Shown: positions 55,067 to 64,000 of the stretch, piece by piece
Layout of the letters: the number at the start of each line of letters is the position of its first letter
How positions within the stretch are numbered: position 1 is the first letter of the stretch
Source: Robinsoniella peoriensis
GTDB lineage: Bacteria > Bacillota > Clostridia > Lachnospirales > Lachnospiraceae
Reading direction: 5' to 3'
Assembly (NCBI RefSeq): GCF_000797495.1
Contig: NZ_JTGN01000010.1
Span: 221,314-285,313, forward strand
Length of the DNA stretch: 64,000 nucleotides
The notes under the pieces: model-generated
The model's database searches: none
Told to the model about the DNA's origin: nothing
What the model saw: only the letters and a program-made list of their open reading frames with translations
Translations under genes and position numbers: made by a program

Positions 55067-57304
55067 ATGGAAAGAATTGAAGGTTATGTAGATCATATTG
55101 TATTTCGGAACAGCGATAATGGATATACGGTGATGTCTGTTGTCAGCAAAGGGGATGAAGTTACCTGCGTTGGCATGCTTCAGTATATAGGAGACGGTGA
55201 ATTAATCGAAGCCCAGGGGCATTATACAGAGCATGCTACCTATGGCCGCCAGTTCCAGATAGAAAGTTATGAGATTAAGGTGCCGGAAGATGCCATGGCG
55301 ATAGAACGGTATCTGGGCTCCGGTGCAATTAAGGGAATCGGCGTGGCGCTGGCAGCCAGGATTGTGCGCCGTTTTAAAGATGATACATTTCGGATTATTG
55401 AAGAAGAACCGGAACGTCTGGCAGAAATTAAGGGGATCAGTGAAAAAAAAGCCAGAGAGATTTCAGCTCAGGTTGAAGAAAAACGGGATATGCGTAAAGC
55501 GATGATTTTTTTACAGAAATACGGTATTTCCACTGCCCTTGGAGTGAAGATTTATAAAGAATATGGACAGAACCTCTATCAGATCATCCAGGAAAACCCA
55601 TATAAAATGGCGGATGATATTGATGGGGTGGGATTCCGCATCGCAGACGAGATTGCGTCTAAGGTTGGTATACATACTGATTCTGATTTTCGGATTAAGA
55701 GCGGAATTCTTTATAGTCTGCTGCAGGCATCCCAGGAAGGACATGTGTATCTGCCCAGAGAAATCCTGTTTCAAAGGGCAGGAGAACTCCTTGGCATTGC
55801 GCCGGATCTGATGGATAAACATCTGATGGATATGGCAGTCGACCGTAAAGTCATTTTAAAGGAAGAAGCAGGTAAAGTGCTGGTATACAGCGCATCCTAT
55901 TATTATCTGGAACTCAATACGGCAAAAATGCTTCACGATCTGAATATTTCCAGCGTTGTTTCTGAGGAAAAGATCCTTTCCCGGATCAGTACCATTGAAA
56001 AAGAAAATGAAACAGAGCTGGACGAAATGCAGAAGTCTGCAGTCACAGAAGCAGTCAGAAACGGACTTCTGATTATCACCGGAGGTCCGGGTACCGGTAA
56101 GACAACGACTATTAATGCACTGATTGATTATTTTGAAACAGAAGGATTGATGATATCCCTGGCGGCTCCCACAGGAAGAGCTGCGAAACGTATGACGGAA
56201 GCTACCGGTTACGAGGCTCAGACCATACACCGGCTTTTGGAGTTATCCGGAGGGATGGAGGAAATGGCAGGCAGGGTACAGTTTGAGCGGAATGCCCAGA
56301 ATCCCCTGGAGGCAGACGTCATCATCATTGATGAAATGTCCATGGTAGATATACATTTGATATATGCTCTTTTAAGTGCCATAACTGTGGGAACCAGGCT
56401 GATTCTGGTTGGTGACGTGAACCAGCTGCCGTCGGTGGGACCTGGAAGCGTTCTAAAGGATGTGATAGATTCCGGTTGTTTCCCGGTAGTGCGCCTTACG
56501 AAAATATTCCGCCAGGCAAGTGAAAGCGATATTGTAGTCAATGCCCATAAGATTAATCAGGGAGAAAAAGTGGTACTGGATAACAAAAGTATGGACTTTT
56601 TCTTTTTGCAGCGCAATGATGCAAATGTTATCATAAGTGTGGTTTTGACATTGATACAGAAAAAGCTTCCCAAATTTGTAGATGCCTCTATGTTTGACAT
56701 TCAGGTTATGACACCCATGCGCAAGGGACTGCTTGGGGTAGATCGTTTAAACGGTATACTGCAGCAGTATCTGAACCCGCCGGAGAAAAGCAAGAATGAG
56801 CGGGAACATGGGGACGGTCTGTTCCGGGAAGGGGACAAGGTCATGCAGATTAAAAATAATTACCAGATTCAGTGGGAAAAACGCGGAAGATACGGAATTC
56901 CCATTGAAAAGGGTGATGGTGTTTTTAACGGTGATATGGGGATTGTCCGCGAGATTAACACTTTTTCGGAACTGCTAACCGTAGAATATGATGAATGCAG
57001 GTTTGTAGAGTACTCATTTAAACAACTGGATGAACTGGAGCTTGCCTATGCGATTACCATCCATAAAGCCCAGGGCAGCGAATATCCCGCTGTAGTCATC
57101 CCGCTGCTAAATGGCCCCAGAATGCTGATGAACCGTAACCTGCTCTATACGGCAGTAACCAGAGCAAGAAAATGCGTAACGCTGGTAGGAAGCCCAAATA
57201 CGTTTTATCAGATGGTAGAAAATGAATTTGAACAGAAACGTTATACGACACTTCAGGAGCGGATCAAAGAATTAAACGATCTTAGGCAGGGAGAATTACA
57301 ATAA
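55067..57304 (+). CDS. recD2: RecD2-type ATP-dependent DNA helicase
   Basis: This 745-residue superfamily 1B helicase (5'-3') is found in bacteria that use AddAB, outside any RecBCD complex. The N-terminal OB-like and helix-hairpin-helix domains (GSGAIKGIGVALAARIV, YKMADDIDGVGFRIAD) distinguish it from RecD. Motifs: Walker A GGPGTGKTTT (about 339-348), VIIIDEMSMVD, GDVNQLPSVGPG, FRQASESDIV, and the C-terminal AITIHKAQGSEYPAVV and LLYTAVTRARKCVTLVG. The family is linked to replication fork maintenance and mismatch repair. CAGGAGAAG precedes the start. Confidence 0.96.
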   Translation: MERIEGYVDHIVFRNSDNGYTVMSVVSKGDEVTCVGMLQYIGDGELIEAQGHYTEHATYGRQFQIESYEIKVPEDAMAIERYLGSGAIKGIGVALAARIVRRFKDDTFRIIEEEPERLAEIKGISEKKAREISAQVEEKRDMRKAMIFLQKYGISTALGVKIYKEYGQNLYQIIQENPYKMADDIDGVGFRIADEIASKVGIHTDSDFRIKSGILYSLLQASQEGHVYLPREILFQRAGELLGIAPDLMDKHLMDMAVDRKVILKEEAGKVLVYSASYYYLELNTAKMLHDLNISSVVSEEKILSRISTIEKENETELDEMQKSAVTEAVRNGLLIITGGPGTGKTTTINALIDYFETEGLMISLAAPTGRAAKRMTEATGYEAQTIHRLLELSGGMEEMAGRVQFERNAQNPLEADVIIIDEMSMVDIHLIYALLSAITVGTRLILVGDVNQLPSVGPGSVLKDVIDSGCFPVVRLTKIFRQASESDIVVNAHKINQGEKVVLDNKSMDFFFLQRNDANVIISVVLTLIQKKLPKFVDASMFDIQVMTPMRKGLLGVDRLNGILQQYLNPPEKSKNEREHGDGLFREGDKVMQIKNNYQIQWEKRGRYGIPIEKGDGVFNGDMGIVREINTFSELLTVEYDECRFVEYSFKQLDELELAYAITIHKAQGSEYPAVVIPLLNGPRMLMNRNLLYTAVTRARKCVTLVGSPNTFYQMVENEFEQKRYTTLQERIKELNDLRQGELQ

Positions 57305-57362
57305 AGATTCTGAAAAACTCTTTAATACTGAAAAACCCTTGGGAGAGAGTTTCAGGTAGAAA

Positions 57363-58082
57363 ATGAATCAAATAAAAGAGCTGCTTCTTGGCATTTTATT
57401 TCCCAGGAGGTGTCCCCTCTGCGGAAAAATTGTAAAGCGGACAGAAGGAACGGCATGCAGAAAATGCCGGGAAAAAGTAAAACCCCTCAGTGAGCCTCTC
57501 TGCAAAAAGTGCGGAAAGCCAATTTTATGGGAAGAGGCAGAATATTGCTTTGACTGCACCCGGCACCCGCATACTTATGAGTGCGGAGGGGCAGTGTATC
57601 TTTATGAGAAAGAGATGAAGGAAGCTGTCCGTCAGTTAAAATACAATAATAAAAGAGAATACGCTGACTTTTTTGCTGAAGAAATCTATAAGCATCTGGG
57701 AACCCGGGTTCACAAATGGAATCCGGATGCTGTCATTGCGGTTCCCATGTATTGGAGGAAGCAGCAGAAGAGAGGATATAATCAGGGAGAAGTGCTTGCC
57801 CGGAAAACGGCGCACCTCCTTTCCGTTCCCTATCGGAAAAAGTTGGTGAAAAAGGTAATAAATACAGATTCCCAGAAGGATTTAAGCCGCAAAGAGCGAA
57901 AAAAGAATCTGAAAAATGCTTTTAAAATCAAACAGCCTGATGTAAAATTAAATGTGGTTCTGATCATTGATGATGTTTATACCACAGGCAGTACGGTGGA
58001 TGCCGTTGCAAAAGTTCTGCGGGAGCATGGAGTTGGAAAGGTATATTATATCAGTCTGTGTATTGGAAAAGGAAGTTCCTGA
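57363..58082 (+). CDS. comF: ComF-family protein (competence-type phosphoribosyltransferase)
   Basis: This 239-residue protein has an N-terminal zinc-ribbon (CPLCGKIVK, CRKCRE, CKKCGKPI, CFDCTRH) followed by a PRPP-binding domain with VLIIDDVYTTGSTVDAV. In Bacillus, ComFC acts in DNA uptake or processing during transformation; in other bacteria the family is linked to DNA repair. It lies 58 bp after recD2, in the same direction. No comFA helicase precedes it. Confidence 0.93.
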   Translation: MNQIKELLLGILFPRRCPLCGKIVKRTEGTACRKCREKVKPLSEPLCKKCGKPILWEEAEYCFDCTRHPHTYECGGAVYLYEKEMKEAVRQLKYNNKREYADFFAEEIYKHLGTRVHKWNPDAVIAVPMYWRKQQKRGYNQGEVLARKTAHLLSVPYRKKLVKKVINTDSQKDLSRKERKKNLKNAFKIKQPDVKLNVVLIIDDVYTTGSTVDAVAKVLREHGVGKVYYISLCIGKGSS

Positions 58083-58091
58083 ACAATAAAC

Positions 58092-58134
58092 TTTTCAATA
58101 GACTGTTTTTGTGCTATACTAAATAAAGTATAGC
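58092..58134 (+). promoter_or_regulatory. Putative promoter with hairpin overlapping the -10
   Basis: TTTTCA (58092-58097) and TATACT (58115-58120) are 17 bp apart. GCTATACT at 58113 pairs with AGTATAGC ending at 58134, an 8-bp stem that spans the -10 and the transcription start. Confidence 0.45.
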
Positions 58135-58153
58135 TATGTTTGAGGAGGCCTGT

Positions 58154-58630
58154 ATGATTAATGAAAAACGCATAAAGCTCATGACAAGAATGGCCATTTT
58201 TGAGAGTAGAAATGAAGAGGAATTGTATAAAGTAAAGAATTATTTCCGCAGTGATTATATTGGCGTACATATGATTAAAAATGCAATCCGTATAACAATT
58301 GTTTTTTTACTGGGGTTATTGGCATGGGGCTGTTATAATATGGACAAACTGGTAAAAGAGATAACCAGTATGGACATTGGCGCACTGGTAATGCGGATTG
58401 TTGTTGTATATGTAGTGGTTTTGGTTGTTTATTCAATCATCACCTATATTATTTTTTCATTTCAATATATCAGGGCAAAAGAAGACCTTGAGTATTACCA
58501 GATACTGCTGGAAAAACTGGAAAAAGAATATGAACGTGAGGAAGCAGGCCTGCAATCTGCATCGGGTATCAACAGGGATCGAAGTAAAACACTGGGAGGA
58601 GACAGGCATGGGAACGTTACTGGAGTTTAA
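58154..58630 (+). CDS. Small membrane protein of unknown function
   Basis: I do not recognise a family. The product is 158 residues from ATG 58154, which follows GAGGAGG; an ATG at 58136 lies before that site. Two hydrophobic helices lie at about 42-62 and 80-107, with the C-terminal part a charged, likely coiled-coil region (EDLEYYQILLEKLEKEYEREE). The 3' end overlaps the next gene by 23 bp, so they are coupled. It sits upstream of the c-di-AMP synthase genes. Confidence 0.75.
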   Translation: MINEKRIKLMTRMAIFESRNEEELYKVKNYFRSDYIGVHMIKNAIRITIVFLLGLLAWGCYNMDKLVKEITSMDIGALVMRIVVVYVVVLVVYSIITYIIFSFQYIRAKEDLEYYQILLEKLEKEYEREEAGLQSASGINRDRSKTLGGDRHGNVTGV

Positions 58631-59639
58631 GGAAATTATAAAGAATTTCTATGGAAAGTATGATTCCTATCTGGTTTCCATTGGAAAGTTCTTAATAGCA
58701 CTATGTGCGTTTATGATGATTAATATCAAACTGGGGCAGATGCATCTGCTGAATAATCCGGTCATTGTAATAATATTAGCATTAGTTTGTTCATTTTTGC
58801 CGTTAAATGCAATTGTTTTGTTTGGCGCGGCATTTATAATCGGGCATTTATATGCTCTGTCACTGGAAGCTTTTCTGATTGGCACCGGAATACTGGTGGT
58901 AATGCTGCTGCTTTACTTTGGGATTGCCCCCAAAGAGAGTCTGGCAATTATTCTGACACCAATTGCATGTGGGCTTAATATTCCCTGTGCGGTACCTTTG
59001 GTACTGGGGCTTGTCAGGACACCTTTTGCAGGAATCGGGATAGCATTTGGAACCATAGGATTTTATACCGTATCTGTTTTGGATGACAAGGCAAAAGGCG
59101 TATCGGCAACGGCGAAAGATGCTACCGAGGCCATGGTTCAGAAACTGACGGGCCTGTTGGACAGCATCTTAAAAAATCCGGAGATGATTATCGCCATTAT
59201 AACGATGCTGGCAGTCATTGTTATGGTCTATGTAATTCGACGCATGGCGATTAAATATGCCTGGTCTGTTGCTATTCTGGTAGGAACATTCATATTCCTG
59301 ATCAGCACCCTGATGGGTGGAATGGTTATGGGAACTGGAAAAAATTTCCTGGCAGTCATTCTTGGCACAGCAGTATCGGCAGCTATAGGATTTTTAGTAA
59401 AATTGTTTCTATTTGAAGTAGATTATAAGAGAACACAAAAGGTACAATTTGAAGATGATGATTATTACTATTTTGTGAAAGCCGTGCCGAAGACGATGGT
59501 AAAGCCAAGGCAAAAAGAGATACGGCATGAAGAGCCGGCGCGTAAATCAAGAAATGAGGGGAGCGGCGCTGCCAAGAGGCCGAATCGGGTTCGAAGAGGG
59601 GAACCGGGAAGGTCGGATTTGGATATTAAAGATTATTAA
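58608..59639 (+). CDS. Polytopic membrane protein of unknown function upstream of cdaA
   Basis: The product is 343 residues from ATG 58608, which follows GGGAGGAGACAGGC; the open frame extends further 5' without a start site and over the previous gene. About eight hydrophobic helices are spread over residues 20-290, with pairs such as IILALVCSFLPLNAIVLFG and ILTPIACGLNIPCAVPLVLG. A cytoplasmic tail of about 60 residues is very basic and acidic in patches. It stands 20 bp before cdaA in the same direction. A role with c-di-AMP or osmoregulation is possible from context only. Confidence 0.8.
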   Translation: MGTLLEFKEIIKNFYGKYDSYLVSIGKFLIALCAFMMINIKLGQMHLLNNPVIVIILALVCSFLPLNAIVLFGAAFIIGHLYALSLEAFLIGTGILVVMLLLYFGIAPKESLAIILTPIACGLNIPCAVPLVLGLVRTPFAGIGIAFGTIGFYTVSVLDDKAKGVSATAKDATEAMVQKLTGLLDSILKNPEMIIAIITMLAVIVMVYVIRRMAIKYAWSVAILVGTFIFLISTLMGGMVMGTGKNFLAVILGTAVSAAIGFLVKLFLFEVDYKRTQKVQFEDDDYYYFVKAVPKTMVKPRQKEIRHEEPARKSRNEGSGAAKRPNRVRRGEPGRSDLDIKDY

Positions 59640-59659
59640 TTAGAAGGGGCGTGAGAGCA

Positions 59660-60547
59660 GTGGAGGTTATAAAGAGATTTTTTATGGTAAATCTTTATAA
59701 GCTGACGGAGCCTATCTCCAATATTAACTACAGAGATGTGATCGAAATAATTATCCTGACATTTATCGTTTACCGACTTCTGGTATGGATAAAGGATACA
59801 AGGGCATGGACTTTGTTAAAGGGGATCCTGCTCCTGGGGCTGTTTGTTTTAATAGCCAATATTTTCGAACTGGATACCATAACATTTTTGATTAATAAAG
59901 GAATTGGTTTTGCATTTATGGCAGTAATGGTAATTTTTCAGCCGGAGCTTCGCAGGGCATTGGAAGAATTGGGAGAGAAAAAGATATTTACAACATTAAC
60001 GCCATTTGATACAGCCAGAGATATCAGAGAACGTTTTAGTGATAAAACGGTAAATGAATTGGTGAAAGCAACAGTTGAGATGGCAAAGGTTAAGACGGGT
60101 GCATTAATTGTCATTGAAAATAATGTTACGCTGGCTGAGTATGAAAGAACCGGGATCGCTATTGATTCCATATTAACCAGCCAGTTACTGATTAATATAT
60201 TTGAGCATAATACGCCGCTTCACGATGGGGCAGTGATTGTAAGGGGGAATCGGATTATTTCCGCTACCTGTTACCTGCCTTTATCGGATAACCTGGCGCT
60301 CAGCAAAGAACTTGGAACCAGACACAGAGCCGGTGTTGGAATCAGTGAGGAGACTGATTCATTGACAATTATTGTTTCAGAAGAGACGGGAAGCGTTTCA
60401 CTTGCCAGCAAGGGCAAACTAATGCGGGATGTTGACGCAGCAGTATTGAGACAGCAATTAGTGATTCTTCAGGATAAATCCGTAGACACGAAAAAGTTCA
60501 GACTTTGGAAAGGAAAGGGTAAAAATGAAGAAAAGCTTGGTGAATAA
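59660..60547 (+). CDS. cdaA: Diadenylate cyclase CdaA
   Basis: CdaA makes c-di-AMP from two ATP and is the main membrane-bound cyclase of Bacillota. Three N-terminal helices (about 25-90; IIILTFIVYRLLVWI, FVLIANIFELDTITFLI) precede the DAC domain, with the motifs HDGAVIVRGNRIISATCYLPL and GTRHRAGVGISEETDSL intact, including DGA and RHR. The start is uncertain: GTG 59651, GTG 59660 and ATG 59684 are in frame; GTG 59660 has AAGGGG 10 bp upstream and is preferred. Length is 295-298 residues. It overlaps cdaR by 23 bp. Confidence 0.95.
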   Translation: MEVIKRFFMVNLYKLTEPISNINYRDVIEIIILTFIVYRLLVWIKDTRAWTLLKGILLLGLFVLIANIFELDTITFLINKGIGFAFMAVMVIFQPELRRALEELGEKKIFTTLTPFDTARDIRERFSDKTVNELVKATVEMAKVKTGALIVIENNVTLAEYERTGIAIDSILTSQLLINIFEHNTPLHDGAVIVRGNRIISATCYLPLSDNLALSKELGTRHRAGVGISEETDSLTIIVSEETGSVSLASKGKLMRDVDAAVLRQQLVILQDKSVDTKKFRLWKGKGKNEEKLGE

Positions 60548-61850
60548 CTTTGGTCTAAAACTGATTTCCATTGTACTGGCATTTTTTATCTGGATGATCG
60601 TGGTTCAGGATAATGATCCGGAAAAAACGAAGCCATTTACCAATATACAGGTTGAAATGGAAAATCAGGAGAGTATGGAAAAGCTGGGTAAGGTCTATGA
60701 GGTTCTGAATAATACAGATACGGTTACCGTGTATGTTACAGGAAGAAATTCAGTGATAAAGGAACTGGACAACTCTGATTTCAGAGTAACGGCTGATCTT
60801 GAGAATCTTAATGACCTGGGGACCGTACCGTATGTAATAACCTGTAAGAACTCATCCATTAAAAAAGAAAATATAAAGGTAGAGCCGTCTTCCCTAAAGG
60901 TCAGAATTGAGCCCAAGGTAGAAAAATCATTTGCGGTAAAAGCTGTGACTACGGGAAACCCCAAAACAGGTTATGTTATCGGAAATGCAACCGTAAAGCA
61001 GGGGGATTCGATTATTGTAGCGGGACCACAGTCTTTGATTAATATTATCAGCCGTGTCGTAGTTGCAGTGGATGTTAACGGACTGAATGAAAGTAAAAGC
61101 CTGAAAGGTACACTCAAAATCATCGATAAAAATGATGAAGAGTTTGCTGAGACGAAAATGAAGAGTATGGAATGTAAGACATCCAGTGGTGTTCCAATCA
61201 CAGAATTAGGATCTGTGGAGGTCTTTGCAGATCTGTGGAGGGTACAGCCCGATATCAAGCTGGATGTGAATGTAGTGGGTATGCCGGCAGTTGGTTATAA
61301 GAAGACAGATACTACGATAACACCGGAAACAATCAGCCTTGCAGGAACAGAAAGCGCTTTAAAGGAATTGAACGGTCATTTGCAATTGAATGAGGATGTT
61401 TCAGTAGAAGGGGCAACTTCTGATGTTACAAAGAAGATTGAGCTTCAGGATATGTTGGCGGAACAGCATGATTTGAAGTTGGTGGAGACAGCAACGGATA
61501 CCGTTACTGTAACGGTCGGGATTGAAAAAGCAGGAACAAAAACGGTGTATTTACCGGTGAACAGGCTAAATACGAAAAATATTCCGACAGATTTAAAGAT
61601 AACACTGACGCCATCGGATAAGATTCCAATCATAATCACAACTACAACAGGTGAGCTAAATGAGTTTGATGCAGAAGATATTAAGGCGACACTGGATTTA
61701 AGCGATTATAAAACAGCTGGAACTTATAAAGTAACATTAAAAGTGGAACTGCCAGAAGGATATGTTTTGGCATCTGATGTAATAATTGTTGTGAATCTGG
61801 AGAAAAAAGAAGAAACTGCAATTACAGAAAAAAGTACGGTGGAGGAATAA
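60525..61850 (+). CDS. cdaR: YbbR-domain protein CdaR, regulator of CdaA
   Basis: This 441-residue protein has an N-terminal membrane anchor (NFGLKLISIVLAFFIWMIV) followed by four YbbR repeats outside the membrane, with the recurring VKVEPSSLKVRIE-type strands. CdaR binds CdaA and modulates its activity. In Bacillus the third gene is glmM; here an HPr gene follows 2 bp later instead. The start overlaps cdaA and follows GGGTAAAA. Confidence 0.93.
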   Translation: MKKSLVNNFGLKLISIVLAFFIWMIVVQDNDPEKTKPFTNIQVEMENQESMEKLGKVYEVLNNTDTVTVYVTGRNSVIKELDNSDFRVTADLENLNDLGTVPYVITCKNSSIKKENIKVEPSSLKVRIEPKVEKSFAVKAVTTGNPKTGYVIGNATVKQGDSIIVAGPQSLINIISRVVVAVDVNGLNESKSLKGTLKIIDKNDEEFAETKMKSMECKTSSGVPITELGSVEVFADLWRVQPDIKLDVNVVGMPAVGYKKTDTTITPETISLAGTESALKELNGHLQLNEDVSVEGATSDVTKKIELQDMLAEQHDLKLVETATDTVTVTVGIEKAGTKTVYLPVNRLNTKNIPTDLKITLTPSDKIPIIITTTTGELNEFDAEDIKATLDLSDYKTAGTYKVTLKVELPEGYVLASDVIIVVNLEKKEETAITEKSTVEE

Positions 61851-61852
61851 TT

Positions 61853-62116
61853 ATGGTTAGTCAAAAGGTAACAGTGAAGAATGCGACGGGCCTTCATTTA
61901 AGGCCGGCAGGGGTACTTTGTAAAGAAGCGATGCAATTTAAGTCCTTAATCACATTTACAAAAGACAGCAGTACGGCAAATGCAAAAAGTGTATTAAGTG
62001 TGTTGGGTGCCTGTGTCAAATGCGGCGATGAAATTGAACTGGTTTGCGAAGGTGAAGATGAGAATGAAGCATTGGAAACACTTGTAAATGCCATAGAGAG
62101 CGGACTGGGAGAATAA
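61853..62116 (+). CDS. ptsH: HPr, phosphocarrier of the sugar phosphotransferase system
   Basis: This 87-residue HPr has the phosphorylated His15 in NATGLHLRPAGV and the regulatory Ser46 in NAKSVLSVLGAC. It accepts phosphate from enzyme I and passes it to sugar-specific enzyme II proteins. It begins 2 bp after cdaR, with GGAGG upstream. The contrast with the Glu15 protein at 24092 suggests a division between sugar transport and regulation in this genome. Confidence 0.95.
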   Translation: MVSQKVTVKNATGLHLRPAGVLCKEAMQFKSLITFTKDSSTANAKSVLSVLGACVKCGDEIELVCEGEDENEALETLVNAIESGLGE

Positions 62117-62118
62117 GG

Positions 62119-62151
62119 AAAACCCTGCAGAGTTCAATCTGCAGGGTTTTT
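62119..62151 (+). terminator. Terminator of the cdaA-cdaR-ptsH unit
   Basis: AACCCTGCAGA pairs with TCTGCAGGGTT, followed by TTTT. This is a standard strong terminator on the plus strand. Confidence 0.9.
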
Positions 62152-62177
62152 TATATCAGTAATTTATTCAGGCAAAA

Positions 62178-62218
62178 AAGAAAAGCTGCAGGAGATGTTA
62201 TCCTGCAGCTTTTCTTGT
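62178..62218 (-). terminator. Terminator of the L,D-transpeptidase gene
   Basis: AAAAGCTGCAGGA pairs with TCCTGCAGCTTTT. On the minus strand it is followed by CTTTTTTGCC, so it should stop transcription of the minus-strand gene. Confidence 0.85.
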
Positions 62219-62262
62219 ATACATCCAGTACATCCTTGCGCAATTCAACTTTTAAATACGCT

Positions 62263-64000
62263 CTAGTGAAATAACGGATCAGTCGGATCATGTGTTGCAT
62301 TGGCATCCATATACTGTAATGCAGGTTTTCCCAGTGGTCCCGGGTTACTTGCATCATCATAGATGGTTACTTTTGTACCAATTGGACAATGATCATAGAG
62401 CCATTTTGCATCTGCTACAGTCAGCCGGATACATCCGTGGGATGCAGGTTTTCCAAGCTGATTATAAGTAGCTGCCGGTAAGGAGTTCGGATCTCTGTAT
62501 CTGGTTACCGGTGCAGAATGGAACAGGATCTCCGGGGTCAGGTGAGAACAATACTGTCCCCAGCTGGGTCCGTCTAATTCATGCCAACGCAGTTTATCCA
62601 GCATTGTAAAGTTACCTAGTGGAGTCCATCCAACCTGTATACCGGTAGAACAAAGCATTGCTTTGATTGGTTCACCGTCTGCATACACGGTAATGGTGTT
62701 TGCTGCACGGTTTACTTTCACGGTAAGTGTTCCGGTGGATAATAAATCAATTCCGCCGCTGGAACCAAAGTTGTATACTTTTCCATCAACGGTTTGTCTG
62801 CCTTTTAACATAACGCCTTTACTGTTGAAGTAATACTTCTTAGCATCATAGGTCAGCCAGCCGGTACGTCTTGATCCCGTATCTGTTTCCAGGTAGTAGG
62901 TCTTGGATCCAAGATTCATCCAGCCTTTTTTCATGGCACCGCTGCTCTTGTTAAAATAATAATACTTGCCGCTGATTTTCTGCCATCCTGTTTTCATGGC
63001 GCCTGTCTTAGAATCTAAGTAATAAGTAGATCCGCCAAGAACTCTTCTGCCGGTAAGCATTTTACCGTTAGAAGCGAAATAATACCATTTCTTATTAATC
63101 TTTTCCCAGCCTGTCTGGCGTACACCCTTGGAATTCAGGTAGTAAGTACTCTTACCCCTTTTAAGCCACCCATTTTGCATAACGCCGGTGGATTTGTTGT
63201 AGTAATAATAATTGTTTTTGTATTTTACCCAGCCAGTATACAACTGTCCTTTTTTATTTGAATAATAGGATTTTCCGGAATCTGTAAAACGTCCGATACG
63301 GATCTGACCTTTACTGTTTGCAAAATATCTTTTGCCTTTGTATTTAAAAACTCCGGTTTTAATACGTCCATATTTGTCTGAGTAATATTTTTTACCTTTG
63401 TATGTAGTGATTCTGTCTGTACGGACAACACCACTGGAAGAAATGAGGTATCTTTTGCCACCTATTGTTTTCAGGCAGTTTTTATACATGGAAACATTAA
63501 ATGCATAGTACTTTGAACCAATTTTTTTGACTGTTTTTGTAACTAGTGTTCCATCCGGATTGGAATAATATTTTTTCTTATCCGCTGCTGTATTCCAGCC
63601 GTTTGTTTTGATTTCCCCGTTCGTCATCACAAAATAGTATGCATTGTTGATTTTCATAGCACTGTTCTTACCGATAATTAAAGAACCATCGCCATTAAAG
63701 TAATACTTTTTGCCGTCTACTGTCTGCAAACCAGTTACTAATACACCGTCCGGATTGGAGTAGTATTTTTTGTTTGCATAAGTGTTCCAGCTTTTAAGCT
63801 TGATTTCTCCGGTGGACAAAACGAAATACAGAGTGTTATTGATCTTCTGTGGTGCATTGCTTCCTATCAGCATGGAACCGTCTGCATTGTAGAAGTATTT
63901 TTTTCCGTTGATCGTCTGAAAGCCAAATCTCATGATGCCATCCGCATCAAAATAGTACTGTTTGCCTTCGATGGTAACCTGACCTGATACACGAATACCG
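62263..64000 (-). CDS. L,D-transpeptidase with choline/glucan-binding-type repeats (5' partial)
   Basis: The frame is open to the last base and the upstream codons keep the repeat pattern (EGKQYYFDADGIM), so the N-terminus lies outside the window. Within it about 20 cell wall-binding repeats (GWQKISGKYYYFNKSSGAMK type) cover residues 1-390. The last 155 residues are a YkuD domain with HSAP and SHGCIRLTVADAKWLYD; the catalytic Cys is Cys501 from the Met at 63933. The enzyme crosslinks peptidoglycan (3-3 links) or attaches proteins to it, outside the cell. The repeats should hold it to the wall. Confidence 0.93.
   Translation of the reverse strand, partial: GIRVSGQVTIEGKQYYFDADGIMRFGFQTINGKKYFYNADGSMLIGSNAPQKINNTLYFVLSTGEIKLKSWNTYANKKYYSNPDGVLVTGLQTVDGKKYYFNGDGSLIIGKNSAMKINNAYYFVMTNGEIKTNGWNTAADKKKYYSNPDGTLVTKTVKKIGSKYYAFNVSMYKNCLKTIGGKRYLISSSGVVRTDRITTYKGKKYYSDKYGRIKTGVFKYKGKRYFANSKGQIRIGRFTDSGKSYYSNKKGQLYTGWVKYKNNYYYYNKSTGVMQNGWLKRGKSTYYLNSKGVRQTGWEKINKKWYYFASNGKMLTGRRVLGGSTYYLDSKTGAMKTGWQKISGKYYYFNKSSGAMKKGWMNLGSKTYYLETDTGSRRTGWLTYDAKKYYFNSKGVMLKGRQTVDGKVYNFGSSGGIDLLSTGTLTVKVNRAANTITVYADGEPIKAMLCSTGIQVGWTPLGNFTMLDKLRWHELDGPSWGQYCSHLTPEILFHSAPVTRYRDPNSLPAATYNQLGKPASHGCIRLTVADAKWLYDHCPIGTKVTIYDDASNPGPLGKPALQYMDANATHDPTDPLFH

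Overview
The window looks like a chromosome segment of a gut-type member of the Clostridia, most likely Lachnospiraceae (Bacillota). The evidence is moderately AT-rich DNA, strong AGGAGG-type ribosome binding sites, AddAB instead of RecBCD, a murB-rapZ-whiA-Crh cluster, CdaA/CdaR, YesM/YesN-type two-component proteins, importers without their own ATPase, and an L,D-transpeptidase with choline-binding-type repeats. No rRNA, tRNA, CRISPR array or complete transposase gene was seen.

Layout. 1-2058: the 3' part of a large InlB/Flg_new-repeat surface protein whose C-terminus looks like a papain-fold toxin, followed 3 bp later by an AT-rich small gene that may be its immunity protein. 2197-7632: an OmpR-type response regulator and histidine kinase, convergent with an FtsX-type ABC efflux pair. 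The pair's promoter carries two 7-bp direct repeats at 11-bp period, a likely binding site for the regulator. 7690-8774: a noncoding 1.08-kb nested palindrome with two long inverted hairpins whose stems differ in sequence but stay self-complementary. This is the most unusual object in the window. 8840-16099: addB-addA. 16229-19648: a GtrA-YfhO fusion with an acidic, tyrosine-rich repeat tail. 19871-21037: an aminotransferase. 21348-24346: murB, rapZ, whiA and an HPr-like protein with Glu at position 15 (Crh-like). 24367-27706: a TPP riboswitch and a thiamine-precursor ABC importer operon. 27778-32975: uvrB-uvrA behind a LexA-type operator.

33007-53543 is a glycan utilisation locus. It holds an AraC regulator, a GH78 alpha-L-rhamnosidase, an ArsR-type regulator with a large C-terminal domain, two carbohydrate importers (each a lipoprotein plus two permeases), a GH2 glycosidase, a YesM/YesN two-component pair and a GH106-like enzyme. 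Together they fit sensing, import and trimming of rhamnose-containing glycans or glycosides. The importers need an ATPase encoded elsewhere.

53721-62151 is housekeeping: an MreB/Mbl-type actin, a 160-bp MITE-like palindrome, recD2, comF, two uncharacterised membrane proteins, cdaA-cdaR (c-di-AMP synthesis) and a canonical HPr with His15. 62263-64000 is a minus-strand L,D-transpeptidase with many wall-binding repeats; its N-terminus lies outside the window.

Functions are assigned by reading translated sequence and recognising family motifs; no database search was run. Promoters and terminators were judged by eye.
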